A stretch of DNA of 64,000 nucleotides from Serpula lacrymans var. lacrymans S7.9 (Eukaryota > Basidiomycota > Agaricomycetes > Boletales > Serpulaceae), in contig NW_006763292.1 of assembly GCF_000218685.1 (NCBI RefSeq), positions 2,242,897 through 2,306,896 on the forward strand, in the 5' to 3' direction. How positions within the stretch are numbered: position 1 is the stretch's first letter; every line of letters begins with the position of its first letter. Made by a program: the position numbers and the translations under genes. This document shows, in pieces, positions 9,956 through 22,536 of the stretch. The notes beneath the pieces are model-generated. The model was given only the letters and a program-made list of their open reading frames with translations. It had not been told where the DNA came from and ran no database searches.

Positions 9956-11529
9956 TTATTGCATCCCTTTCGCAGCGAGTCGCATGCCCTCCTGCACAGC
10001 AACAGCCTCTTCAACCCAAGGCAACCGGAAGAAATCGCTTCTTCTGAGCTCCTCTGCCCTGATTGTCGCCCCTTCACTTGGGCCACTCCCAAGAACACTC
10101 TCCAAGTCACGGGATTGCGACGCCAGCCACGTCTGGATGAATTCCGCTGGATCGCGAGCAAAACTTTGCAGAAACGTTCGCTTCAAATGAGAATTGTGAA
10201 GCGACTGTGCCAGGAGCGCGATCTATTCATAGCTTATGTCAGTGTTCGCAGATCTGGGACAGACAATAAAGAATCGTGCCTCGTCGTCAAGTTTATTTAG
10301 ATCCTGCAGGCTCTCCTTACTCGTGTTGACTGTGACCGCCATTCTGTTCTTCAACGCAGTATCCTCCACTCGCACTTCAACATCCCATGCCGACGGCCGC
10401 TCAGGAGGTGGAATTGTGGGATTCAAAGTATAATGGAGGAGAACGGGGTCCGGAGGCATCAGATAGCGATTCACTAGTTCAGGGAGTTGTTGGAACACAA
10501 CTGACTCCCCGCCAAAGATCTGGAACGTGGATTAGCTCAGAGCCACGACAGTTCGCATTAAAAATCACGTACAGGTCTCAAGTGGTCATCAGCACGTATT
10601 CTTCTGCGGTCGACCTTGTCTTGTAGGCCATTTATTTTGATGTAGTTCCAAAGCGTTTGAATCACACCTAACCGGCTCTCTTCCTTGATTCCCAAAACGT
10701 TCCCTACACGCAGGAACATGAGGTTACTTGGCGCATAAATCGCCTTTAGCACACACCTAGTTCTGGGCTAACTTTATACTGCTCTGGAAAGTGCTCAAGG
10801 TGTACAATAAGCCTAATTTTTGTTGGTATGTCGCCTGTTCGTCTTATAGTGAATCCATCGAGTGGTTGCGCATTAGAAGCACGTGGCCACTGTTAATGAG
10901 TCAGAAGTGAGTATTTTGACGCGAAGGAAGAGGATAAGCCCACCTCGAGAATATTTCCATCCGGATACAGAGCTGGATCACGGTCTAACTCAACAATCAT
11001 CCTTTTGATGAATGTAGAGAATTTGCGTGGTACAACTCTATCTCTCGAACGTTGATTTGGAAGCTTTGTAGCACATATATTAAAAGGCGCACTCCTGTTA
11101 GCCTCTACACGTACCTCTAATAGTCTTCCTTCGATTTTAAATGCCCAAGCTGGTATTCCCTGCCCATTCTCAAAGTTGACTGTGAGATCTGTACCGTCGC
11201 CGAGCTCTCCGTTCTGCCATGCCTGTCCTGAGACGGTATGGCTTAAGAATATCCTTAATGTACGAGTGGTCTGTAAACAAAAGGTTGGATTCTGGTTAGA
11301 ACGAGACCCAGGTTGGACAATAACGTACGGTGAGATTTCGCGCCAGTGCATCTTGGACTTCAACCTTTTTTCTCATCATGGTCCAATCTAACTTTCGTTC
11401 CATCTCCAGCAAGTCCTGGTACATTTTGGAATCATCTGCGAAGTCTGGCGTTTGTAGGAGTGCATTTGGTAGAGCTTTATCGGTAAGTTTACGCTTCCTG
11501 GAGGCAGAACTGCGTTCATTCCAAGTCAT
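9956..11529 (-). CDS. SWIB/BAF60-type chromatin-remodelling subunit (Rsc6/Snf12/SMARCD-like)
   Basis: A predicted accessory subunit of a SWI/SNF or RSC complex in the nucleus. The N-terminus has a basic KRKLTDKALP stretch and then MERKLDWTMMRKKVEVQDAL, the conserved region before TRTLRIFLSHTVSGQ. The SWIB domain spans the middle (SPELGNVLGIKEESRLGVIQTLWNYIKINGLQD), split by a short intron after SPEL. The C-terminus ends AAKGMQ at 9956. About 450 aa in several exons. The ATG at 11529 was chosen because it heads the open frame. An upstream ATG near 11571 runs into a stop in its own frame, but an extra N-terminal exon cannot be excluded. Which complex it serves cannot be told from sequence. Confidence 0.85.
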
Positions 11530-11563
11530 ATGGGAGAGTGGGGAGCGTACTTTGCGGGTTTAA

Positions 11564-12065
11564 GGGCGTCCATAGCACAAGGACGAGCAGTTTGGATAAT
11601 GAGGATATGTTTCAGCTAAGTTACAGTGGATGTAGACAAGGCTCGGACTTGACCGAGGCAGGCGACACATGACCCGCGGGATAAAATACGGGGCTACTAG
11701 TATACCTGCTCTCACTCTCTTTCACCTCACTGTCGCTACATACGAGTATACTACAACCCACTGCTTCCTTCTCTTTAGAATAGCTCCCTCTTCACCACCC
11801 TATGCTCTCTGTAATAAACAATTGGAGCTTATTCACAAAGACTTGGAAATGTAACGCTTTTTGTCACGTGATGGTGTCAATTGTGGATGAGCTTACAAAA
11901 ATTCTGTCTCATAACTATCAAGCCTATAAAGAAAGCCAAGAATACAAAATACTAATGGTGCAGTTGTGCTACATATCAGAAATGAAAATATAAACGGTCT
12001 ACTGGATTTTGTAAGTTAGACAGCCATCACGCACTAAAAATGTAAACGTACCAAAACACAGCAGA
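11564..12065. other. Intergenic region
   Basis: Holds the upstream region of the SWIB gene and the 3' flank of the next minus-strand gene. Two short plus-strand frames (11669-11854, 11802-11993) have no features. Nothing else is seen. Confidence 0.4.
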
Positions 12066-15000
12066 TCACAAATTCAAGCTCTTTCCACTACTAAAGTCCT
12101 CATCGGTCAAGGCCCTCGCTTGCAATATTTTCCCTAGGTGAGTAGATCGGTAACCCAACCCTTTTCGACGTAATCCGATCAACGCCTTGAGAGACGGTAT
12201 TGGGCTTTCCCTGAAGCGCGATACAGAAGCCACAGCCTGAGGACGATGACTTGGGTCAATAAAGCCATCAAAGTCCGTTTCCACGTTGTCACCCAGGTCA
12301 CTTGTATAAATGCCTAGGAAACGACAGAGATTTAGGTACATGTCGTAATTCGACAGATACAGCTGGCCTGCCAGAATGTTTAGTTGAATTTTTGAGGGCA
12401 CAGGTAGCAAGAATGGCGTGGACGTTGGTGGAATCATATAGAGAGTTAAATCATCGGTAGGTCTCATTGCCTTCGTGACTCTTGGGGTATAGAGGTGTAG
12501 TCGGACTTTGTTGCTTTTTCGTATCTCGGGAAGTAGCATATTAATCTCATAGGGACTGGTAATGACGAGCACAAGCGAATCCCGTCGTTGGCTGGAGATG
12601 ATCCAGTTGCATGGGCGAACAAAATCATTTGCTTGGCTATATGACCGAAGTTTCACGGTCTTGGTGAAGTCTTCTGTTACAAGCAGATTCGGTGACCAAA
12701 CATCATGTTCGGTGAACTCTGCGGCTGTGTGGCGCAAGGAAGAGAAGGCATGTTTGAATGCGCTAGAGCCAACAGCAATGCGACCAGTCCGAATGAAATA
12801 CTGGACATCTCTGTGCATTTCATGCTCCGCAGCCTCTATTTTCGGAGGTCTTTCGATTTGTTGCTCTCGTTCGACTTCTTGAGCTACTTCTCTCTCTTGT
12901 TCCTCATCCATTCTGGCTTCAGAAGGCATTGACATCCCTAGTTGTTCGCATCTTTCACGAAGTTCGGGGACCTGAAGAGCTGGATGAGTCCCAGAGCTTT
13001 TAAGCCCATACATCTCTTCAAGAGTCCGGGATTCTCGCTGACGCCACGAGGATGCGAGTTCATCCGTATTCCCTTCCGTATTCCCTGAAGAAAATTCAGC
13101 CCACGACTTCGCCCGAGTTTGATGGTCTAGCCCTTGCTCTGCCCATTGAGACACACGTTGCTGGATATCTGAGCAGCTCTCGAACATCACCCAACGTAAT
13201 ACATCTGTCACATGGATTGATTCATCGGTACTCTTGCCAGCTAGTTTAGCGGCTTTTCGAATGCTCTGGTCAACCTCCAAAGGAGCAAAGAACATGACCG
13301 AATGACCGTTCCCCAATCGTCGCATACGCATGCAACCTATTTCAAAACAATTGACATTAGGACAAATGGATTTTTCGCAGCTATATTGCACAGACCTTGT
13401 GTAAGCCGGTCCTTTGTGACTCTTGGTCCTAACGTGACTCCTGCTCGGGAACCTTGAGGCAGCTTCACGTCTGTGCCCCTGGTATGTGCATCATCCAGAT
13501 AGAGCAAACACTGATCTATTTGCTGGTTGAACGGGGAGGAAATGAAGGATTCTACGTTCCCTTTACGATCTAGGACCTGCATTTCATCATTATCGCCGAA
13601 GAATATTGCTGCCTGAGCGTCCTTCTTCAGGAAAAGCCAGAGAGCCACCAACTCTTTATTTCGTAATTCAAGCATCTGCGCCCCAACGTCAAGCAATACC
13701 CGAATTTCTGGATTTTGTGCTACGAGAAGGTTCAAAAAGTCTTCTGTGGATGCACGCGCTCCCTCTGTTCCAGATGTACACGTGTAGTGATCGTTTTCAT
13801 CTTGCAGCAGATAGTTGAGTACTTTTGCATTCGTTAATAGCTGCTGAGGGAGGCCATTTTGTGAAATCGACGTTGGAAGAAGATAGCGATTGTCGTTCGT
13901 TCCACTGAAACCTGTGGTGACATGGTCTTTCCTTTCTGCAATGTCCCAACCAGAAGTTAATAGCTTGTGGGGGAACTCCTTGGCCTGCTTTGGAAACACG
14001 ACGCGAGCGAGATAAAAATCAATGACAGCCTGACTACATCGGAATAATGGACTGAAATAAGTCTGGCGTTGCTCCACAGATTTTGGATTGACACCAGCCA
14101 ACTGGCGAAGGGATTCTGGCAATTGGTCGTCATAACCGTTAATCCAAGTCTCGTACTCCAAGGCCGGGTTATCGGATTTATAGAGGAGTTCGAAACATAC
14201 ATCCAGTTGACTTTCAGACAGGCCCCCATAGTAATAGCTGAGGCACGTTAAGGCGACTGCAACATCAGGGTGCCCAAATTCCGCTCTATGGGCTGGAACA
14301 TCTTTGGCACGATACGGAACAGCGAGGAGAGATCGATTCAAGTCCAAACCGTAATTAACTCTCCACCGTTTGTCCTTTAGAGCATATAAGAGTATGCCAT
14401 GTGCTAGAAGTCCTCGAAGGTGCAATAAGCCTTGCCATAATCCACTGCCTTGAGCATATTGCCGGATCTCGTCCGTGGTCTCTGCAGATAAGTTGACATC
14501 TTCGACGAACGTTGCCACAGAGGGACGTATAGCTGCCGGAATTTGAGTAAAGTTGTAGTTTGGGAGTTCACCCTGGAGTACTCGTTTCGTGATCAGAGAA
14601 ATGAGTGCAGTTCCGGCAACAGATTGAAGTATACTAATCGACGGGAAGGAAGCAGGCGAGCTTTGTTGTATTTGTATCCCTAGTGGATACTCATCAGCTA
14701 CCTTGTGGACGTTCTTTTTCACAAGCCAGAATAATTGCTGCATTGTCGTCCATCTTTCCGGAGAACCTTCCAAGTGATTTTGAAACCCGACAGTATACAA
14801 CAGCTGATAGCGGACATGCAGAATCTCGTCACTTTCGTCAAGTATGTCTCGGGTATGCATGTCCAGCCACTTCTGAGAGTCAAGCAATGCATCAGCGAGT
14901 ACCGAATCTGGAAGCAGTTGCTGTTCGATACTCATTAGCTTGTAAGAAAGTATATGGTCGGGCTGTGCCACCCAAATACCGCCAACCCGCAAGCACTCCT

Positions 15001-18000
15001 TGTACATTCCACGGATAATTGCTGCATTGTTTGTGTCGAGCTTGACGGAGCGCGAGAACGGCAGATAAAAGATGCGTCGATTTGTGAGTCCACTCAGCCG
15101 CTCGACCAGTGATTGAAACATTTGGACGGCTAATGGCTTCAGTACAACCACTCTTACTAATTTATTCCCGTCCGCCAACGTAGCAGCAACTATTGGAACG
15201 ATGACTGAAGACTTCCCTTCACCCATAAGGAGCTGAAGCGTTGTGTTTTTGCTTGAAGTTGGGCAGATCATCTCCAGTGCAATGTCAGCTTGGACGCGAC
15301 GCACAAGAAAATGACTCTCGATCTGTATCGAAATCAGGTCAATATCCCGGAATTAGTCAACACAGATATACCTGAATCAAAAGCCAATCAGTATGCTCCA
15401 TCGTGTCCCATCCATCACCATTTGTGTTTTCTAACTCTTTGAAAAAATCTTCATGTTTCTCATTCATAGCAAGGGCTATCAGGCGCTGTGAGCGCTGGAA
15501 GAGGAGGAGGGCATTCGCAAGAGAAATGATAACTCGCTTCCATTCTATTGGTAAAGGTGTAGAGGCGGGGCGGAGTTTTTCGAGGAGGGACCTCGCTGTA
15601 ATCCGAGGCCACTGCCCAGCATGGAACATAGTCTTATCATAGATACCTGCGGGGGATAGAGCTTTCTGTATTGTGTTTAGAGTGTTTCGGTAGTGATCGC
15701 CACACTGTTGACGATGGAACTCGAGCATTGCAAAGGAAAACGGTATCAACGGGGCAAATGTATCCGAAACGGATTGTTCTAAAGCAATTCGACTGTCGTC
15801 CAGGCTATTTCCGTAAAGTCGATGGAAGATATCATTGTTTCTCTTAAACTCGGAAAGAAGCACTCGAAGCCTTTTGGTATTTATTAGGTGGCCTAGACTT
15901 GCCATAGAGTCGAGATGACGCAGTGGTTTCGGCGGTCTGTTCAAATCTGGTGCATTATTACTGAAAAGCCCGGCGAACGAAATGACCGCAGATTCGGAAG
16001 GAGGTTTGTGTGCTTGTTTAGCAAAACGGTATGGCTGAGAGTCTTGTACCTCAGCATCTAAAAGATGACTATCCAAAACACTCTGAACGCGCATGATATG
16101 ATCCCTCAAACGTGCATTGCGATACCAGCTACGAAACAATTCGGTGGATTTGACCAGGATTTCGTCAAGGTCAAATCGAAGGGAAAATTGACGTAGTGTT
16201 GGGCGGGATAACTCTTCGCATGGCCATTGCTCAAAAAAGTAATCAACCAACCCACTTGCAGCTAAGTCTTGCTGTTTTTGATATGTAGAATAACGACGCC
16301 GTTGTAACGATTGCTCGTCTTCATTTTTTCGAGCTTCCAGATAGGCTTCAGAACTAGAATGGAAGGGACTATCATGAGATCGGATAGTTGTCAACAGGAT
16401 TTGTTTTTGCGGCTCGAATCCAGATGACAAATTATACGACATGTACGTCGGAGGATCCAGTCTACCGAACTGGGGAACCACTGCGAATGCCAGCAGTACG
16501 GGGATCAAGTGCTGACTTTCCAGAGAGCCGTATGCTATAGCGGGAAGCGAAAATAGAAGCGGGTACCGGCAGTCCATTCCTGAACTGCTACGGCAAAGGT
16601 CGAATATGGACAACCAAACTTTGGGAAGATCGAGCTGAAACCAATCACAAGTGTAACCCAAACTTCTCAGTGCGTCCTCGCTCTGTGCACCACTCAACTC
16701 TTTCCCCCATCCCTGAAACAGCTCCATTAATTTTACTTGAGATGAAGTAGTCACCTTGGGAGGCCATTGGTAAATCATTTCAGAGAACCGAAATACCGAG
16801 GCCTCTTTGTGATCACAAGTATGTCTAGCCTTGTATTCCACATCTCGACTATCGGGAGGAAGCGGTCTAGCATATTCCTCAGGATATAGCAGAGCATTGC
16901 GAATGGCAGCACGCTCGAGAAGATGGGCATTAAACGTTGGTTTGCGTAGGGGCTGACGGGCGTTGTCATGGAAAATTTGAAGACAGGTCGCGTAATTGAG
17001 TATGGAGTTTGCGCATGTGAGCAGTCCATGATGCTGTGCGGTGGGCGCAAGAGATAGGGACCACCCCACTTTTTCCATGCATTTTAAGTGCTCTGGATAA
17101 TATGTACGGGATGGAGTCAGGGAAGCAATCTGGTGCAAAAGTTCTACGTCGCTTGAACTGAGAGCCTGGAATGATTGTAAGCTTGCTGAACTTAGATCAT
17201 GCAGGGCCTCCTCCGTGCCCGTATGTCCGGTTAGGGAATCTGGTAAACAATGGCTGCTAACGGCATGTAGGTAGGCTTTATAGAGCTTGTTTGTTAGGCT
17301 CACGTTCCCAACAAGACAACCCAGCTCGGTGTCAATTTTATATATGTGATATTGGACTCGAGAATGTTGCTTTGTATTTATGTCGACTGTGATGTGGTGC
17401 CCATGTGACGCGCAAGATAATTTCCCGTGGGGAATGATGATACACCGCGTCCGGGGAAGTAGCTTAGCTTGTGGATCGCTGGGTATAAGCAACAATTGGT
17501 TGCGAATGCCTATCAAAGTGCCTGCAGACTGGTTCGTATCCACTATCATTCCACGAAGATTTTGACATTGGAGGTGGCCATCGTTATCGACAAAGAACGA
17601 AAGACCAAGTCGAGGCAATTCCGCAAATAATGTATCAGAACCAAATGGTCCTACTGTCCGAGAAGTAATGAGATGGTATTTCGGGTATTCCAGAGCTTCC
17701 AAGCGAGCTGAAACAACTTTGCACGTAGGGCTACGAACATCAACCAAAGTTTCAAATGTTGCGATGCTCGTTCCCAATGGTCTCCGCATTGAAGATTTTT
17801 CATCTAGAGAAAAATATATCCGCCAGTTGCTTGGTATCATTTGCCAAGCATTGTTACTGGGACGAATCTCAATTTCACGAGTACCGATGTTAAGCCAATG
17901 TACATGACCACCAACCAACAACTCCGGTAGATCGCCAGAGAAATTTTGAGAAGGAATCAGTTCAGAAACTTGGGCTGAGCTCTGTGTGACAGTTTTCGTT

Positions 18001-21000
18001 CGAATCACAAGCACTTCATCGTCTGTCATTGCAAAATACACCTGTCATGAGTGTTATATTTAATGGACTTGACAAGCGGAAAGCACTAACCTGGTGACCA
18101 TAAAAGCTACTACGCATTGCAAAATCCATGCCAGGCATATCCGCAGGGATAACGCTCGATACTCTCTGACAATTAAATAGTTAGAGCTAGTGCATTAATA
18201 AAAGGGGACGACTATATGCTTACTTGGCCAAATACTAAGCGATAAGTTGGATGCTGAATGTAACTGAGAGGAAGGTGGCCTAAAGGTTTTCCATCAATTA
18301 GAAGGCGACCTTCCAATACATTGTAGTGCAGACACTGAGACTGCTGGTTATCTGCATTTGAAGTTGAAGACGACAACCAGTTTTCATTTGGGTACTCTAA
18401 GTTCTGCCAGGGGCTTCCCGGGCGATATCCATGCCATATGGATAATATGGCTGTATCAAAGCCGGTCCTATCTTCTTGTATTCGTCGCGAAATCTCATTC
18501 TCTAAGGAATGTGATAAGCGCCTTTCACGTTCTACTAAAATCTTCGAGTATGAAGGTAATTGATCGAGGTCTGGAGGCAGGTTATTATATATAATGACAG
18601 CACATTGAATGAAGGCGGCGACATCATTCGGGCGAGAAAGGAGGAATGGCAGATGATGGGGATCGACATCGTAGGTGGCACGACATGTTGCTGCCATATC
18701 GCGAACACGGGACTGGAAATCCTTGCTTTGAGTATCACCATCTCCGGCTTCTTCTAGTTTTATAGATAATTGATTCACCCATTGAAATGTGGTACAGCGA
18801 ACTTCTCGTAAAAGGCAATATATTTTCTGCTTCACGTCCTCGTCCAGAGCTGACGATAGCAGGCGACACGCTAAGATTGTGATAATCCTCATGGAAGCGC
18901 CTTCTAGCCAATTGTCTTCGATACTCGACTTAAGGATTTGCAATTCTCCCAGCAGTGCGTGGCCAAATTCTGAGTTCTCCAATTCCTCGTGCCAAGTCCA
19001 ACGGCTATGAGCAGACAACGGACCCACTTGCCAAACTGTTTGCATTATCAATATCCCCACCTCTACTTGACGAAAGCTAAATGTTTGAGCACGCAGTTCT
19101 CGCAGAACGTTGAGCCACTGCAACAGTGGCCCACTACGTAATGCTCCAAACGCCATGTACTCGTGGATATTGAGATCTTGATGGCAGGTTGATTGACCAG
19201 CAATGATGTCGTTGTGAGTATGACGTGTCCCATTCACCGCATACTGAAGATTCGCATATGGTCCAGAAGGCAAAACGAAGGTACAAAACCGCGATATACG
19301 AGTGCAATGAGAAAATGAATTTGCAGCCCATTTATGCCCCAATTTATCGTAAATTTTGAAAGACAGACCATTATTGACGCAAACTTCTCGAATACTCGAC
19401 GGAATTTTAACATCCCGATAGTGAGCGATCGTGAACGGTTTTGTGATAGATGCCAACGTAATTCGTTGATAGAAGTCATGAGTCATATATGTCGACAGTG
19501 CCAAGTAACTGGGCAATATTGTATGGGGTGAAACTGCAGACGGGCGATCCTCCGGTGGCGTGCAAACATCCACGAGGAGGTGGAAGGTTGCTGACCTCCA
19601 AGCAGCGAAAGTAGCCGGGCAGTCCAGCTCGAAAACTACCGCTTTGGCACACGAGATATCCTCGGGTAGCGGCCATTCGTGTACATCTATCCTCAAATTT
19701 TGATAGTGGTTTTCTAGTGAACACTTTTCGCAAGCCCTACTGTGGTATTCACGCCCAAGATTATTGATGTAATGCGTGTGCTGAAGACGCATAGCCCTGG
19801 CGTACAGGGATGAATGTAGGGTATTCTGTCGATCCAATTGTGCAAGTGTCAAGTTCCTCTCCTTCGTTGCATCCTTTTCTATTTTTTCCTTCAACAAAAT
19901 GTGTTTCTCGGAAGATTCGAAGAACCTGATCGAAAATGTGTCACGATTAGCTTGATTTGTGAAAACGGTCCAACCAGTATGACAATTTTGATGCCGACTG
20001 CGCAGATGCTCCTGGATAAGCTGTAATCTGCCCAATGAGCCGGCTTTGCGTAAAATCAACGACTCCGATAAACTGATGGGAATCTCGGGCGAATATTCGG
20101 CCAACATCTCATGCTCATCAACGGCTATTTTATCAAGTGCGACCCAAAGCTCCAAAAGAGTAAGGATCATGATTGACAAGTCTTCCGGATTTTCTGCATA
20201 GAGTTTTCGCGCGAGCTCTGAGTATCTTGCCATGCAGTCTGAGATTGCCATGCAGGCTGAGGAACGATTACTTGGGATGACATCAGCGACCCAATCGTCT
20301 ATGTCGCCCTCAACGGCCAGCTCAAAGTCAGCTAAAGCCACGTATGCATCGCGCCCAGTTGCCTGGCCTAGTAGAGAGCTTCCTCCAGCAGACAGATATG
20401 CATCAATAGAACGATATCGGGAAGGACTCTGAGGCTCCCAAGACGAGGGCTCTCGAGGTGATTGATCTAACAGAGCATTGGTGAGATACTGACGGCTGTT
20501 GTTCAAGGACAAGCGTGTGTCTTCGTCAACCTTGAACTTCTTCGGCTGCCAGTCTGGTGACTTCGCCTGGGCATCCTGCACTAGGTCCCAACGCTTCTGT
20601 AACAGCGTCTGAACCTGCTCCGCCGTCCGATTGACCATGTCTTGCAAGAAAGGCGGGGCAGTTGAGCCCAACTTGTAGAGGCGGCGGCAGACTTTGGCTC
20701 TCATGTAGTACAACACATCGCTCTGCAAATCAGACTCCAGCCCTGACATCAATATCCGCTGCATGAAGAGCACCATAAACGACTTGTACTGTCCTAAGCC
20801 GTCCGTTTCCCGTGTTAGAGTAGTCTGTAGAGCTACTCTGATCACGAGCCAGAGCGGCGATCTACGCCAGGGCAGTTTTGTATTACTCCATAAAACTTCA
20901 TCTCTGATTCTTTTTTGAATACGGAGCACATCCGCTTTCCTCCCGATTCCACGTAGGATACCGGTAAGGAATTCAGTGATATAACGCGGATGAGTCGTAT

Positions 21001-21632
21001 CCCTTTCCTCTCGTACGGTTGAACCAGCCTTGGTTGTAGTGGGTGCAGAATCGAGTATATTTTCGTCCATCTGCGAGAGAAAGGATGCTAGCTCTGCAAG
21101 GAACCTCATATCATAGACAATGCTGGACGGAACTGATATGGCTGTCCCTGGGTACGAGCAAAGGAGCTTCCCTGCAGTACCTATGACGGCGGCAGCCGTC
21201 GGTGACACTTCAAAGCTTTCGAAAGTCACATCGTGATCACTTCTACGAAGGACCACGCCGGCATTTTGTGCCCGGATGAAATATACAAGAAAGCCTTTGT
21301 AGACGATTCAGTGAAATGTGGCGGTGGACTAGCATGCTAATCCTACCTCCGTAATGCAGCCCTTCCACCTGCGCTATGATCTTTTTTGTGGATAGTTTCT
21401 GGAAGCTGATAGACTCGTGGAGGTGGCGTAGCATATCAATGATATATTTCCACTTATCACTGCGATAGAGATTCTGGAACTCTACTGCGGCCTGCAAAAC
21501 AGAGCCGCAGAGATCCTGATCTCCTTCGATGCTATCGTCATACTTTTCCGGTAATTTGGGAGGACAAAATACATGGTGGATAATGTATTCAAGGCGATCC
21601 TCTAATTCGTGAGGATCATCTGAAACAAACAT
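12066..21632 (-). CDS. Giant DUF3638/DUF3645 protein with P-loop
   Basis: A protein of roughly 3000 aa in six or seven long exons, of the fungal family with DUF3638 and DUF3645 domains, whose function is not established. The N-terminus (ATG 21632) reads DPHELEDRLEYIIHHVFCPPKLP. The next exon begins with FESFEVSPTAAAVIGTAGK, both typical of the family. DUF3638 lies near residue 2000: a P-loop MGEGKSSVIVP, then VVVLKPLAVQMFQ and an acidic DESDE box. DUF3645 follows (DLNRSLLAVPYRAKDVPAHR), then TRGTDVKLP and CMRMRRLGNGHSV. The C-terminus ends with the conserved LKALIGLRRKGLGYRSTHLGK. Some databases label the family ubiquitinyl hydrolase, but no catalytic triad is visible here. The gene appears intact. 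Confidence 0.85.
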
Positions 21633-22536
21633 AGTTGCGATATGAGTTTATAACAAGTCGGGTGGCGATATGGTCACGATAGTAGGGGAGAGAATTTGGA
21701 GTCGAAGGAATGGAACTCACTAAATATATATAAGTACTACACAATAACAAGATCAAAGCCGCGCCCACAAAGCCTCGAGGTGTCCTCGTGCTAGCCTAGA
21801 TGCCTTCTATGGCGAGTTTCATCAGCTACGAGCGATTGTGATTGCGCCCAAACCGAATGCTACGACCGTCGTCATACGGGCGCTGTCAAGACCTTGTAAC
21901 TGGAAATTGAATGAGTACAAGAGCTGGAGGTCATGACCATAGCAAAAACGGATAAAAACGCAAAAGGAAAGGCTGCGGAAGAAGTGATATAGAGCAATAA
22001 GGGCGATGCTATGCCACTCTGTTGACCGCTTTAGTATTATGATGGTATGAATTGATGATAAGAAAACACGTGTGTAGGCGCTCACCTTGTTATTGGGCTT
22101 ACCATGTACGACAGTTAACAGAAGTCCATTCCGTGATACCCATGGACACCTGAAGAGTGAAGATAGAAGCTGAAACGACATTACACTCATGCTGGCAAAC
22201 AATCAATACTGCAAACAATAGATATTAGTTGTAAGCGCGCTCACTGGAGTCCCATTTGTCAACATTGACATTCCTTGACGTCCTCACGAAATTGACATGA
22301 ACGTTATATGATGGTATCGACATGGTAGTAGAAAAACAGAATCTTGCTTTGGCAATATTCACTGACTTTCAAATTGTTGTCCGTGACGCATCTCCGTTTG
22401 ATTCACGATATTCACATTCCGCCATCGCCCAAAGTACCTAACCCAAGTCTCCTAGGAAGGTAGTAGACCCAAATAGCATATACAATATATAGATTACAGA
22501 TATCCTAAAAACTACCATCCCGACTTTAGCGTTTCA
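21633..22536. other. Intergenic region with a possible short minus-strand gene
   Basis: A minus-strand frame of 126 codons (22202-21822) contains donor- and acceptor-like sites and ends GLDSARMTTVVAFGLGAITI, a hydrophobic stretch. It could be the last exon of a very small membrane protein, but no start-to-stop model convinced me. The upstream part serves as promoter of the giant gene and 3' flank of the DUF6534 gene. Confidence 0.25.
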
